Under the pieces are notes generated by a model, which was not told the DNA's origin, ran no database searches, and worked only from the letters and a program-made list of their open reading frames with translations. DNA of 19,909 nucleotides, taken from assembly GCA_028871595.1 (NCBI GenBank), contig JAGWMT010000027.1, positions 1-19,909 on the forward strand, in the 5' to 3' direction. Of this stretch, positions 8,001 to 14,145 are shown one piece after another (position 1 is the stretch's first letter; each line of letters begins with the position of its first letter). A program made the translations under genes and the position numbers. Source of the DNA: Elusimicrobiota bacterium (GTDB lineage Bacteria > Elusimicrobiota > Elusimicrobia > UBA1565 > UBA9628).

Positions 8001-10094
8001 GCCGAACGCGAACCGGCCTTGGACGACGTCGCGGTAGACCGGCGCCTTCTGGAACACCGCCGTCAGGATGGTCTTCGTTCCGTCGCGATGGCCCAGGATC
8101 AGGGAGAACTCGTTGTGCTTGTTCACCGAGAGGCGGACGGCCGGACCGTTCTTCGTGTCCGCGTCGGAGGGGACCCGCGCTTTGTCCAGGAGGAAGCCGG
8201 ACAGTTCCTTGACCCGCTCGGCGTCCTCGGCGCCGAAGACGGCTTTGATGGTCTGCGCCGCGATGGAGTCGGCCTTCTTCTGCCGGGCGGCGGGATCCGT
8301 CAGGCCCGCCAGATCCATCAACTCGACGTTCCAGCCCAGGTTGTTGTTCTTGTCGTCCAACAGCTGATTGACGTTCGGCGACTTGACGACGATCTGCTGG
8401 CCGTCCTGCATCACCATCTTCTGCAGGGCGAAATGTCCGTACGCGTCGATCATTCCCACCGTCAACATGACCGCGGGGGGAGTTCCGGGGGGTGCCGGCT
8501 TGCCCTTGATCTCGACGCGGTTCTGGTCGACGGTGGTGACCGTGCCGCTGACCAGGTCGCGGATGCTGCGCACGCCGCTCGCCGGGTCCAGCGACTCGAC
8601 CGAAACTTCCCGGCCGTTCTGGTAATGCCGGATTTCGTGCAGATTTTTGCCCGCGTCGTGGGCCTCGCGCTCGGCGAGGACCCCGCTGACGAAGCGGTCC
8701 GTCGCGCTCCGCAGCGCCTTCCCGGCCCCGTCGAAATCGATTTCGGCGACGGACAGGTCACCGCCTTTCTTCTGGATGATCAGGGCCTTATGCGCGTCGC
8801 GATTGACGCCCTGGAACGACTCCACCCCGTTTCCCCGGTCGTAAGCGAGGGCGACGTAGCCGATCCCGCCGCGGGTGTAGCCTTCCAGCGTCGCTCCGCG
8901 CGTGCCTTTGCCCTCGGGATAGAGCTCCCACGGCCGGAAGTGGGTGCCGATCGGGATCGGGACTTCCCTCGCCGCCAGGTTCTGCTGGAGGAAGCTGCGG
9001 TAGCTCCACAGCTGCTCGGCGAAATTCCCCAGCTCCGGGCGCGCCAGGCGCACCTTCGCCACGCGCTCGGGGAGCTTGGACCAGTCCGTCACCTCGCCGC
9101 CCACGCCCAGGTTCTTGGCCACCATGCCTTCCTGCTTCATCAGGTGGTCCACCAGCGCGTCGAACGTCCGATAAGTGGAGGGATCGCCGCCCAGGCTGCG
9201 CTCGGCCTTGTCCGCCAAGGAATTGAGGTCGAGGAGCATCTGGCGCCGGTCCTCGACGAATTTCTTTTCGGCGCCGGCCGGAAGCTTCGCCTGGAAAGGG
9301 GCCAGGGCGGCGCGCAGCGCCGTCGAGGCGCCGGCCAGGATGCCCGAGGAGCCCGAAAGCGTCTGCGGCGCCGGCGACGCGCGCCGGGCGGGGAGCGGGG
9401 CCGGCGGCTGCGGCGCCGGCGCCATGATGGCCTTCAGCGTGCCGGCGCCGTTGGGGTCGGTGAAAACGATCGGCGCTTTGGCGCCGAACTCCACGCGCAC
9501 CGCGTCCAGCTTCGCCTTGCCCCCGGGCACGGCGCCCAGGCTCTTGTCGTTGACCAGCGCGTCGAACACCCGGGACGCGTAACCCGGATCGCGCGCCGCT
9601 TCCGGGGACGCCAGCCGCAGCAGCTGGCCGCACACCCGCATCAGCGCGTCGACCGGATTCTTCGAATCGGACGCGCCGGCGTCGCGCAGCACCAGGGCCA
9701 AATTCGGATCCAGATGGTCCTGCCCGCGCGCCAGGGGCTCCGTGAGGAAGAGGAGCTTGCCGACCTTCAGCAGGCGCGCGCCGAGAACGTCGCGTTCGGC
9801 CTGCGGAACGTCCTTCGCGGCCGCGAGCGCGTCGGCCAGCTCCTTCTGGCGCTTCTTGAGGTCGGCGAACGTCGTCGTCCGTCGGCCGGTGACGTGGAAA
9901 AGAACGTTCTCCTCGTGGACCGCCAGTTCCTTTTGGATCTTCCGTCCCGCGGGGCTGGCGATCACGGCCGCCGCGACCGGGGGCCGCGGGACGGGGGAGG
10001 AGGGGGGCGCCGCCGTTTCGCCCGCCGACGCGCGAAGGGCCGCGCCGAACAGGGCGGAGGCCAACAGCAACCACGACGCGCGGCGGGTCCTCAT
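5061..10094 (-). CDS. Giant exported, membrane-anchored protein with Gly-rich and Pro/Glu-rich repeats, function unknown
   Basis: A 1677-residue protein of no family I recognise. The N-terminus is a classical signal peptide (MRTRRASWLLL..., likely cleavage after ASA-24). Residues about 30-920 look globular and soluble. Two hydrophobic stretches follow at about 935-965 and 985-1006. Residues about 1240-1310 carry imperfect EEVxxKPKP-type acidic/proline repeats. About 1420-1470 is a glycine-rich tract encoded by CCG/CCA triplets (complement strand), followed by a Pro/Ala/Ser-rich stretch. The C-terminus has a membrane helix (about 1640-1657) ended by RKRKK, a stop-transfer signal. It is therefore probably anchored by its C-terminus with most of the chain outside the cytoplasm. 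A weak promoter-like sequence ends seven bases before the ATG. It is first in an apparent operon with the zinc-ribbon protein and UppP. Long antisense frames over it are codon-bias shadows. Confidence 0.88.
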   Translation of the reverse strand: MRTRRASWLLLASALFGAALRASAGETAAPPSSPVPRPPVAAAVIASPAGRKIQKELAVHEENVLFHVTGRRTTTFADLKKRQKELADALAAAKDVPQAERDVLGARLLKVGKLLFLTEPLARGQDHLDPNLALVLRDAGASDSKNPVDALMRVCGQLLRLASPEAARDPGYASRVFDALVNDKSLGAVPGGKAKLDAVRVEFGAKAPIVFTDPNGAGTLKAIMAPAPQPPAPLPARRASPAPQTLSGSSGILAGASTALRAALAPFQAKLPAGAEKKFVEDRRQMLLDLNSLADKAERSLGGDPSTYRTFDALVDHLMKQEGMVAKNLGVGGEVTDWSKLPERVAKVRLARPELGNFAEQLWSYRSFLQQNLAAREVPIPIGTHFRPWELYPEGKGTRGATLEGYTRGGIGYVALAYDRGNGVESFQGVNRDAHKALIIQKKGGDLSVAEIDFDGAGKALRSATDRFVSGVLAEREAHDAGKNLHEIRHYQNGREVSVESLDPASGVRSIRDLVSGTVTTVDQNRVEIKGKPAPPGTPPAVMLTVGMIDAYGHFALQKMVMQDGQQIVVKSPNVNQLLDDKNNNLGWNVELMDLAGLTDPAARQKKADSIAAQTIKAVFGAEDAERVKELSGFLLDKARVPSDADTKNGPAVRLSVNKHNEFSLILGHRDGTKTILTAVFQKAPVYRDVVQGRFAFGVLHEAKMGTDGRVSPYDSSVQWQYLFDGSKVRWATQQDDPKDTAAPWYKPWKDDEIVTHAFMFRSTRQGGAWKEEPGDGWESKKDLLVEKKGSTLSRLANSKPVAIVGGALNSVSMYAHAGWDAGLGAVTGSDAIKLEARTLWNNNPANRLFMKDPEKSLLGSLPAAQRAMLAETAVKNRVRTLESTGVTESRRPVDLRLASEAAVSNNEMMGAAANFSAGEYMGDHGNRLGGFLVSMSGQVVEIAAGVAVTGGIASGVGKLTLGGVARFAPRMLTTVTKVGTAAVKLFDFSMMAAGGAMVINDGVSVVRDWGDEGARYSNLGKVTADMGFVAFFAAQRFKGKGPEGTDGAFPPEPVKLEVPPVQPDPLTAAPKPSGLDVKVPAGEPPAELPVRMPDAPGDMSAANDNLPPAPREGALPSEPVPPSEAAPSHETPVDSQIHSGENGPNSEHVLQNLHENAETLTSVRPEGELNVTQPNRGVNIVENGEPGAGAGGEGSRGTGDGGMKKPEAPVSVKGADPVGDSPAGEKGGTRRSLKPDPEKSMAEPANDNAPKPDEEVSMKPKPDEEVSPKPKPEEEVAAEPKPEEDPEVKPRAAEDGDAEPKPAEEKGVLRKVNDWLADREATFKRFAGGSKADHPMPAPVTEPTDAKGTVWKVDDAPAKKVSDGGPVKRPAPAVETQDDLTPDGNGDGNTTNGTNKKTPPSNGNNHHTASNGSGGGSSAAPGGAGKGGGAGAKAPGGGGGGGGGGGGAGGGNGGGEGAGGGGGGGAAPSGGPSGAAPAADIGAAAPSGARPAAFANSSVPAPRSGITRNIADGGHSPSPSLASRFDGSPERPRSAPEVLAGGMKGLTDGDGGGLPHLTPHDPFARAPGAAGAPLKDRTAASAVPGAPGAPANAPGAKPEDEDYSYTYLAPTTHKYELPTDRPKDADDWRYAADMGLRASAVLALIYLAYHSDLPYLVGVTRKRKKNGAKEPASKIV
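5690..5830 (-). repeat. Triplet (GGC/GGT) glycine-rich coding tract
   Basis: On the plus strand this reads as runs of CCG/CCA/CCT triplets; the densest part is about 5750-5790. On the coding strand it encodes long glycine runs broken by Ala, Asn and Glu. Because the unit is a triplet, length changes would stay in frame. It may act as a flexible linker near the C-terminal anchor of the giant protein. Confidence 0.8.
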
Positions 10095-10101
10095 AGCAAG
10101 G

Positions 10102-10131
10102 AGAGTATTCCTTTTGGGCCCATCTCGTCAG
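10102..10131 (-). promoter_or_regulatory. Weak promoter candidate for the giant-protein operon
   Basis: Reading the minus strand, CTGACG (10131-10126, sharing TGAC with TTGACA) is followed after 18 bp by TACTCT (10107-10102). TACTCT keeps the three most conserved -10 positions (TA...T). The hexamer ends seven bases before the ATG, so the start site would lie at the initiation codon. The AAGGA seen upstream is 14 nt from the ATG, too far to serve as a ribosome site. The match is modest. Confidence 0.35.
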
Positions 10132-10152
10132 GGGCCCAGGACCCACCCGATC

Positions 10153-10170
10153 CTAGGACTAAAGTCCTAG
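10153..10170. promoter_or_regulatory. Near-perfect palindrome, candidate operator
   Basis: The 18-mer CTAGGACTAAAGTCCTAG has 8-bp arms around a two-base AA centre. It is the most AT-rich and symmetric element in the 134-bp gap between the giant protein gene and the 299-residue gene. It sits about 60-75 bp upstream of the giant gene start codon, a plausible activator or repressor position. It is not followed by a T tract on either strand, so it is unlikely to be an intrinsic terminator. Confidence 0.5.
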
Positions 10171-10228
10171 TCCCGTACGAGGGGTCAATGGAGCATACCC
10201 CCTCGAACGGCGGTCCGCAAGGCCTTTT

Positions 10229-11128
10229 TTAAGAAGGCTTGAGGGAGGAAAGCCGCTCTTCGAAGCGGGCCTGGATCTTCGTTCCTTCCTCTTTAAGCAG
10301 GTGGTACTTGCTCGCCTTCGGGGACAGGATCACGAGGAATTTCGCGGGAACGCCCGCGCGGCGGTAGGCGGCCACCTTATGATGGCCGTCCAGAAGGAAG
10401 CCGGCCATGAAGGAGTGCAGGGTCTTCACCGTGCCTTTCTTCACCGCCTCCGGAATGCCCCGCTGGTACATGCCGAGCATGAGGACGCGAGGCCGGTCGC
10501 CGTTCTGGATCATCTGCTGGTAGAGCTTGACGTACTCTTCCTTGAGCGCCGCGCGCGGAACCAGGGGCACCACGAAATCGAACTGCTTCTCGATCACGTT
10601 GCTCTCGGCGTGGCGGAAAACCTTCGGGCGCTGGGATTCGTAGTGCTCCCAGCCGGACAAGAGACCTTCTTCCTTCGGGTCCTCGATGTCCCAAAGCTCC
10701 ATGAACTCGCTTTGGAAGAAGTAGGAGGCCTCATCGTCGGAATCGTACGGGCCGGCCAGGTTGACGGAGGTCTCGAACACCAGGTACTCGCCCTTTTCCA
10801 TCAGATCGAGCATCGGCGCGAGTTCCTGAACCAGGGCCTCGTCCACGGGGCGGGGGAGTTGGATGGTCTTGGGAAGATTGGCGATTTTGCGGGAAGTGGG
10901 GAGGCGCGGCTCCTGCAGCATCTTGAACCAGAAATGGCAGGTGTCGCAGTCGTTGCCGACCTCGAACTTGCGCGCGCCGTTGATTTCCAGGAACAGGGAA
11001 TTCGCCTCGCCGTGGCGCTTTTCGACCGCGATTTTAAAGAAGCCTTTTCCCTGCGGAACCTTGACGCGGACCACGCCGTCGGCGACCGACGCCACCTCGA
11101 GCTTCGAAGGCTGGGTCTCGGATTTCAA
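10229..11128 (-). CDS. Uncharacterised protein with CxxCH motif and ParB-like DGHH segment
   Basis: A 299-residue soluble protein without a signal peptide, not recognised as a known family. Residues 61-65 form CDTCH, a possible metal or redox site, within an N-terminal beta-rich region (about 10-70). The middle part (100-200) is acidic and aromatic. Near the C-terminus FLLDGHHKVAAYRRAGVPAK (about 244-263) resembles the DGHHR...A...G motif of ParB/sulfiredoxin-like nuclease or nucleotide-binding domains. The start is TTG at 11128, with AGGGAG six bases upstream, which fits better than any internal ATG. A sigma70-like promoter lies at 11203-11175. It is transcribed alone, divergently from the coiled-coil gene. 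A ParB-like CTP or DNA function is only a hypothesis. Confidence 0.8.
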   Translation of the reverse strand: MKSETQPSKLEVASVADGVVRVKVPQGKGFFKIAVEKRHGEANSLFLEINGARKFEVGNDCDTCHFWFKMLQEPRLPTSRKIANLPKTIQLPRPVDEALVQELAPMLDLMEKGEYLVFETSVNLAGPYDSDDEASYFFQSEFMELWDIEDPKEEGLLSGWEHYESQRPKVFRHAESNVIEKQFDFVVPLVPRAALKEEYVKLYQQMIQNGDRPRVLMLGMYQRGIPEAVKKGTVKTLHSFMAGFLLDGHHKVAAYRRAGVPAKFLVILSPKASKYHLLKEEGTKIQARFEERLSSLKPS

Positions 11129-11174
11129 GAGTTTCTCCCTGAGCGTTCTCTAACGGCCGGCCGACGACACCTTC

Positions 11175-11203
11175 AGTGTAGCTGATTCTCCCGGCTCCGT
11201 CCA
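11175..11203 (-). promoter_or_regulatory. Promoter of the 299-residue gene
   Basis: On the minus strand TGGACG (11203-11198) and TACACT (11180-11175) are separated by exactly 17 bp. Each matches consensus at four of six positions. A start site near 11168 leaves a 5' leader of about 40 nt containing the AGGGAG ribosome site before the TTG start at 11128. Confidence 0.5.
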
Positions 11204-11238
11204 GTCGAGGGGGAAATTTTTCTGTAATACGCTTCCCT

Positions 11239-11244
11239 TATATT
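11239..11244 (+). promoter_or_regulatory. -10 element of the coiled-coil gene, probably leaderless
   Basis: TATATT (five of six bases of TATAAT) ends eight bases before the ATG at 11253, and no Shine-Dalgarno sequence precedes the ATG. The transcription start would lie at or within two bases of the start codon. No convincing -35 is seen; the upstream stretch 11217-11222 is T-rich (TTTTTC). Confidence 0.55.
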
Positions 11245-11252
11245 AGTCGGGC

Positions 11253-13712
11253 ATGGAGCAATGGGACGAAGAAGCCCTCCGCGAGATCAACAATCTCGAC
11301 GCCGCCCGCCTGGCCATACGGGGGGCCTTGGCCACCATTCGCGACCTGCAGGACGCGAACGCCTCTCTGAAGGGGCAGTCCCAGGACGAAGTCGCCAAGC
11401 GCAAGCATCTGGAGACGCGCCTCGCCCAACTCGACGAGCGGCTGGCGGACTGGCAGGCCAAATCCGAGGGCTGGGAAAAGGAGCGAGCCGAACGCGAGCG
11501 CATGATGGAGTCGTGGAAGGTCGAGGCCCGCGTCGAGGTCCGGGCCGAGGAGCGCGCGCGCATCGAGGAGGAGCGCCGCCTCACGGAGTCCAGCCTCGCG
11601 AGCCTGCGCGCGGACCTGGCCGCGATGGCCTCCGGACAGAAGGAGAAGCAGGAAGCCTGGGCCGGCCTCCGCCAGGAACTCGAGCAGCGCGACATGCAGA
11701 TCGCGGCCCTGCGCCGCGAGAAGGAGGACGCGCTCGAGCGCGCCCGGCACGAGCTGGACATGGTCGAGTCCCTGCGCGCGGCCCGGGACCGCGAGATTTC
11801 CGCCTCGGTGCGCTCCCGCGAGCTGGAGCTGCAGGACCGGGAAAACCAGATCCAGGCCCTCAAACGCGCCAACGATGAGGCCCAGAAGACGATCGCCGCC
11901 GTCGCCCAGCACCACGAACTGAGGCTGAAGGAGCGCGAGGAAGGCCTGGCCAAGTCCTGGGCCCTCAAGGAAAAGGACCTGGTCGAACGTTACCAGCGCC
12001 GCGAGGCCGAACTCCAGTCGCAGTGGTCCGAGCTGGAGCAGGGCCTGTGGGCGAAGGCCAAGGAATCCCGCGCGCAGCTCGACGCCGCGGTGCAGAAGCA
12101 GTTCGAGGAACGCGGACGCCAGCTGGCCGACCGCGCCAAGGAGATCGAGGCCCTGCTCGCCTCGCGCAAGGCCGAATTGGACCAGGACTTCGCCCGCCGC
12201 TGCGCCGAGGCCGAGACCCGCTATGCGGACAACGAGCGCCGCCTCCTCGACGGCTGGGCCGAGAAGGAAAAGAAGCTGGTCGCGCGGGTCGAGGGAGAGC
12301 TGGAGTCCGAGCGCGCGGCCTTGCGCGAGGACTGGCTGGCCCGCGGCCGCGCGCTGGAGGCCGAGCACACGGAGCGCCTGCGCCAGGCCGACGCCCGTTC
12401 CGCCGAGATCGAGCGCGAGTTGAAGCACCGGGCCCAGCGCCTCCTGGAGGAGGCCGCGCGCAAGGACGGCGAGCGCGTTCGCGCCCAGGACGAGTTCGTC
12501 TCCCTCAAGACCGCGGAACTCGAGAAGCTGTACGCCGAGAAAACGGCCGAAGCCGCCGAGCGCCGCCGCGCGCTCGAGGAAGAGGCCCGCGCCCGCGAGG
12601 AGCGCCGCCAGGCCGACTTCCAGTCCCGCCTCACCGCGCTCAACGAGGAGCACGAGAAGCGCCGGGTCGAACTGCTCGACGAACACCGCCGGGCCGTCGC
12701 CGCGGAAACCGCCTCCCTCTCATCGCAATACGACCAGCGCCAGCACGCCCTCGACGAGGAGTACCGGGCCAAGATCGCGGAGTCCGAGCGCGCCGTCCGC
12801 GCGAGCGCGGAGCAGCACGAGGCCTGGAAGGCGTCGCTGCGCGAGGAGCACCTGCGCAAGGAAAAGGACCTGGACGCGCGCTGGTCGGCGCGCGAAGGGG
12901 AACTGGTCCGCAAATACGAGACCGCTCTGGACGAGCAGCGCCGCGCGTTCGCCTCCGAGACCTCGGCCATGCGCGACCAGGCCGACGTCTCGCGCCGCCG
13001 CGTCGAGACGGAAACCCTCCGCCGCGAGGAAGGCCTGCGCGCGGAATACGCGCGCGGCCTGGCCGAACTCCGGGACGCCCACGCGCGGGACCTGGCGGGA
13101 AGCGCCGCCTCGCACGAGGGGCGCCTGGTGGAGATGCGCGCGCATCACGACGCCGCGCTCCAGCTGGCCCGAGAGAAGTCCTTCGAGGAACTGGCGCGCG
13201 AAAAGACCCGCATGCGCGAGGAAATCGACCGCCTCCAGGAGCGCGTGCACGGGCTCCACGCCGAGGCCGAACGCAAGGCGGTGGCCGACGGCGCGCGCAT
13301 CAAGGACCTGGACTCCCGCCTGGCCGCGGCCGATCAGGACCGCCGCGCCCTGTCCGAGAGCCTGGCCGCGCGCGAACGGGAACTGTCCGGGATGCGAATC
13401 CAGATGGCGGAGCGGGACCGCCTGCGCGAATCGGACCGGGCCCGGATCCTGGAGGAATGCCGCCTGGTGGCCGCCGGGGAATTGGCCAAGGCCGTCGAGG
13501 AGACCGAGGTGCAGTATTCCGCGTCCATCGCCGAACGGTCCAGCGAGATGGAGCGCGCCCTCACGGCGCGGCGCCGCGCGCTGGACGAGGCGGCGTTGGA
13601 ACGCGCGCGCGCCCTCGACGACCGGGAGCGGCGCCTGGAAGAGGAAGCGGCCCGGCTGGCCGACGTCCGGCGCGCGTCCGACCCCCGCCGCACCCCGCCT
13701 CCGTCGGCCTGA
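11253..13712 (+). CDS. Long coiled-coil protein (819 residues), function unknown
   Basis: Almost the whole chain, from about residue 15 to 805, is charged heptad-like sequence rich in Glu, Arg, Ala, Leu and Gln, predicting one very long alpha-helical coiled coil. There is no Walker motif, signal peptide, membrane helix or globular head, so it is not an SMC/Rad50 ATPase. The N-terminus (MEQWDEEALREINNLDAARL) and a Pro/Ser-rich tail (RRTPPPSA) are the only distinct ends. A filament-forming or cytoskeletal-scaffold role is inference from shape alone. The ATG start is supported by the TATATT element just upstream. Strong codon periodicity produces long shadow frames on both strands. It is followed after 107 bp by the YtxH-like gene, which has its own promoter. 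Confidence 0.88.
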   Translation: MEQWDEEALREINNLDAARLAIRGALATIRDLQDANASLKGQSQDEVAKRKHLETRLAQLDERLADWQAKSEGWEKERAERERMMESWKVEARVEVRAEERARIEEERRLTESSLASLRADLAAMASGQKEKQEAWAGLRQELEQRDMQIAALRREKEDALERARHELDMVESLRAARDREISASVRSRELELQDRENQIQALKRANDEAQKTIAAVAQHHELRLKEREEGLAKSWALKEKDLVERYQRREAELQSQWSELEQGLWAKAKESRAQLDAAVQKQFEERGRQLADRAKEIEALLASRKAELDQDFARRCAEAETRYADNERRLLDGWAEKEKKLVARVEGELESERAALREDWLARGRALEAEHTERLRQADARSAEIERELKHRAQRLLEEAARKDGERVRAQDEFVSLKTAELEKLYAEKTAEAAERRRALEEEARAREERRQADFQSRLTALNEEHEKRRVELLDEHRRAVAAETASLSSQYDQRQHALDEEYRAKIAESERAVRASAEQHEAWKASLREEHLRKEKDLDARWSAREGELVRKYETALDEQRRAFASETSAMRDQADVSRRRVETETLRREEGLRAEYARGLAELRDAHARDLAGSAASHEGRLVEMRAHHDAALQLAREKSFEELAREKTRMREEIDRLQERVHGLHAEAERKAVADGARIKDLDSRLAAADQDRRALSESLAARERELSGMRIQMAERDRLRESDRARILEECRLVAAGELAKAVEETEVQYSASIAERSSEMERALTARRRALDEAALERARALDDRERRLEEEAARLADVRRASDPRRTPPPSA

Positions 13713-13731
13713 ACGGACGCCCTCCGCGGCG

Positions 13732-13752
13732 CTTGACAGGGCCAGGGTCAAG
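13732..13752. repeat. Inverted repeat over the -35 region of the ytxH-like gene
   Basis: CTTGAC (13732-13737) and GTCAAG (13747-13752) form six-base arms separated by nine bases. The left arm contains most of the TTGACA -35 hexamer, so a protein bound here would control promoter access. The arms are short, and the site is a candidate only. Confidence 0.3.
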
Positions 13753-13761
13753 TGGCATCAT
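13733..13761 (+). promoter_or_regulatory. Sigma70-type promoter of the YtxH-like gene
   Basis: A perfect TTGACA (13733-13738) is spaced 17 bp from CATCAT (13756-13761), which matches TATAAT at four positions. The start site would be near 13768, giving a leader of about 50 nt with GGAGG at 13811-13815. A small stem (CCCAG at 13773-13777 with CTGGG at 13785-13789, seven-base loop) lies in that leader. Confidence 0.65.
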
Positions 13762-13819
13762 AGGACTATCGACCCAGTCGTGTTCTGGGCTCCGAGAGCA
13801 AAAGTCGCACGGAGGTCGT

Positions 13820-14098
13820 ATGAGCAACGAAGACAGAGGCGCAGGACTTCTCTATTTTCTCGCGGGCACCGCGGTCGGCGCGGCGCTCGGAGTTCTTTTC
13901 GCGCCGCGGTCCGGACAGGAGACGCGGGAGCAGCTCGGCGATTGGCTGAAGGAGCGCAAGGAGAAGGGTTCCGAGCTCCTGCACAAGGTCAAGGACGAAT
14001 CGTTCGTCAAGAAGGAGGCTCTCGTCGCCGCCGCCAAGGCCGCGAAGGACGCCTATCGCGAGACGAACATCAAGCACCACGACGGCGTCTCGGCCTGA
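13820..14098 (+). CDS. YtxH-like small membrane protein
   Basis: A 92-residue protein with one N-terminal membrane helix (about 10-27) and a charged helical tail. The glycine-spaced GxxxG pattern followed by VLFAPRSGQETREQL is the hallmark of YtxH/general-stress small membrane proteins. The ATG at 13820 is supported by GGAGG ending five bases before it and by a TTGACA promoter. Members of this family are often induced by stress and attach a soluble helix to the membrane; their biochemical role is unknown. The longer frame that runs into it from the left is an out-of-frame shadow of the coiled-coil gene. Whether it works with that neighbour is unknown. Confidence 0.9.
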   Translation: MSNEDRGAGLLYFLAGTAVGAALGVLFAPRSGQETREQLGDWLKERKEKGSELLHKVKDESFVKKEALVAAAKAAKDAYRETNIKHHDGVSA

Positions 14099-14119
14099 CG
14101 TCGGCCCGGCGTCCGCACC

Positions 14120-14145
14120 GAGGGCTCCCCGCGAGGGGGGCCCTC
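14120..14145. terminator. Stem-loop between convergent genes, probable bidirectional terminator
   Basis: GAGGGCTCCCC and GGGGGGCCCTC form an 11-bp GC-rich stem with one G.T wobble around a GCGA loop. It lies between the end of the YtxH-like gene (14098) and the stop codon of the convergent SDR gene (14144-14146), which overlaps the stem. The plus-strand tail CACTCTTTG has only a weak T run and the minus-strand tail has none, so termination may be inefficient. Confidence 0.5.

Noticed and set aside
7644..10232. 862-codon plus-strand open frame
   Set aside because: It is antisense to the N-terminal half of the giant exported protein, with no coherent domain, no signal features and no start context. 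It is a codon-periodicity shadow.
10205..10245. Terminator after the 299-residue gene (AAGGCC, T run, AAGG)
   Set aside because: The T run lies on the plus strand between imperfect arms, not after a stem on the minus strand. No stable hairpin with a T tail fits the gene's direction.
11238..12686. 482-codon minus-strand frame opposite the coiled-coil gene
   Set aside because: Its Leu/Gly/Ala-rich content is what reverse-complemented Glu/Arg/Ala codons produce. The plus-strand coiled coil has regular heptads and a promoter.
12023..13819. Long plus-strand frame that continues into the YtxH-like protein
   Set aside because: It is out of frame with the coiled-coil gene and consists of Arg/Gly/Pro-rich shadow. 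Only the part from the ATG at 13820, with its own GGAGG and promoter, is a real gene.
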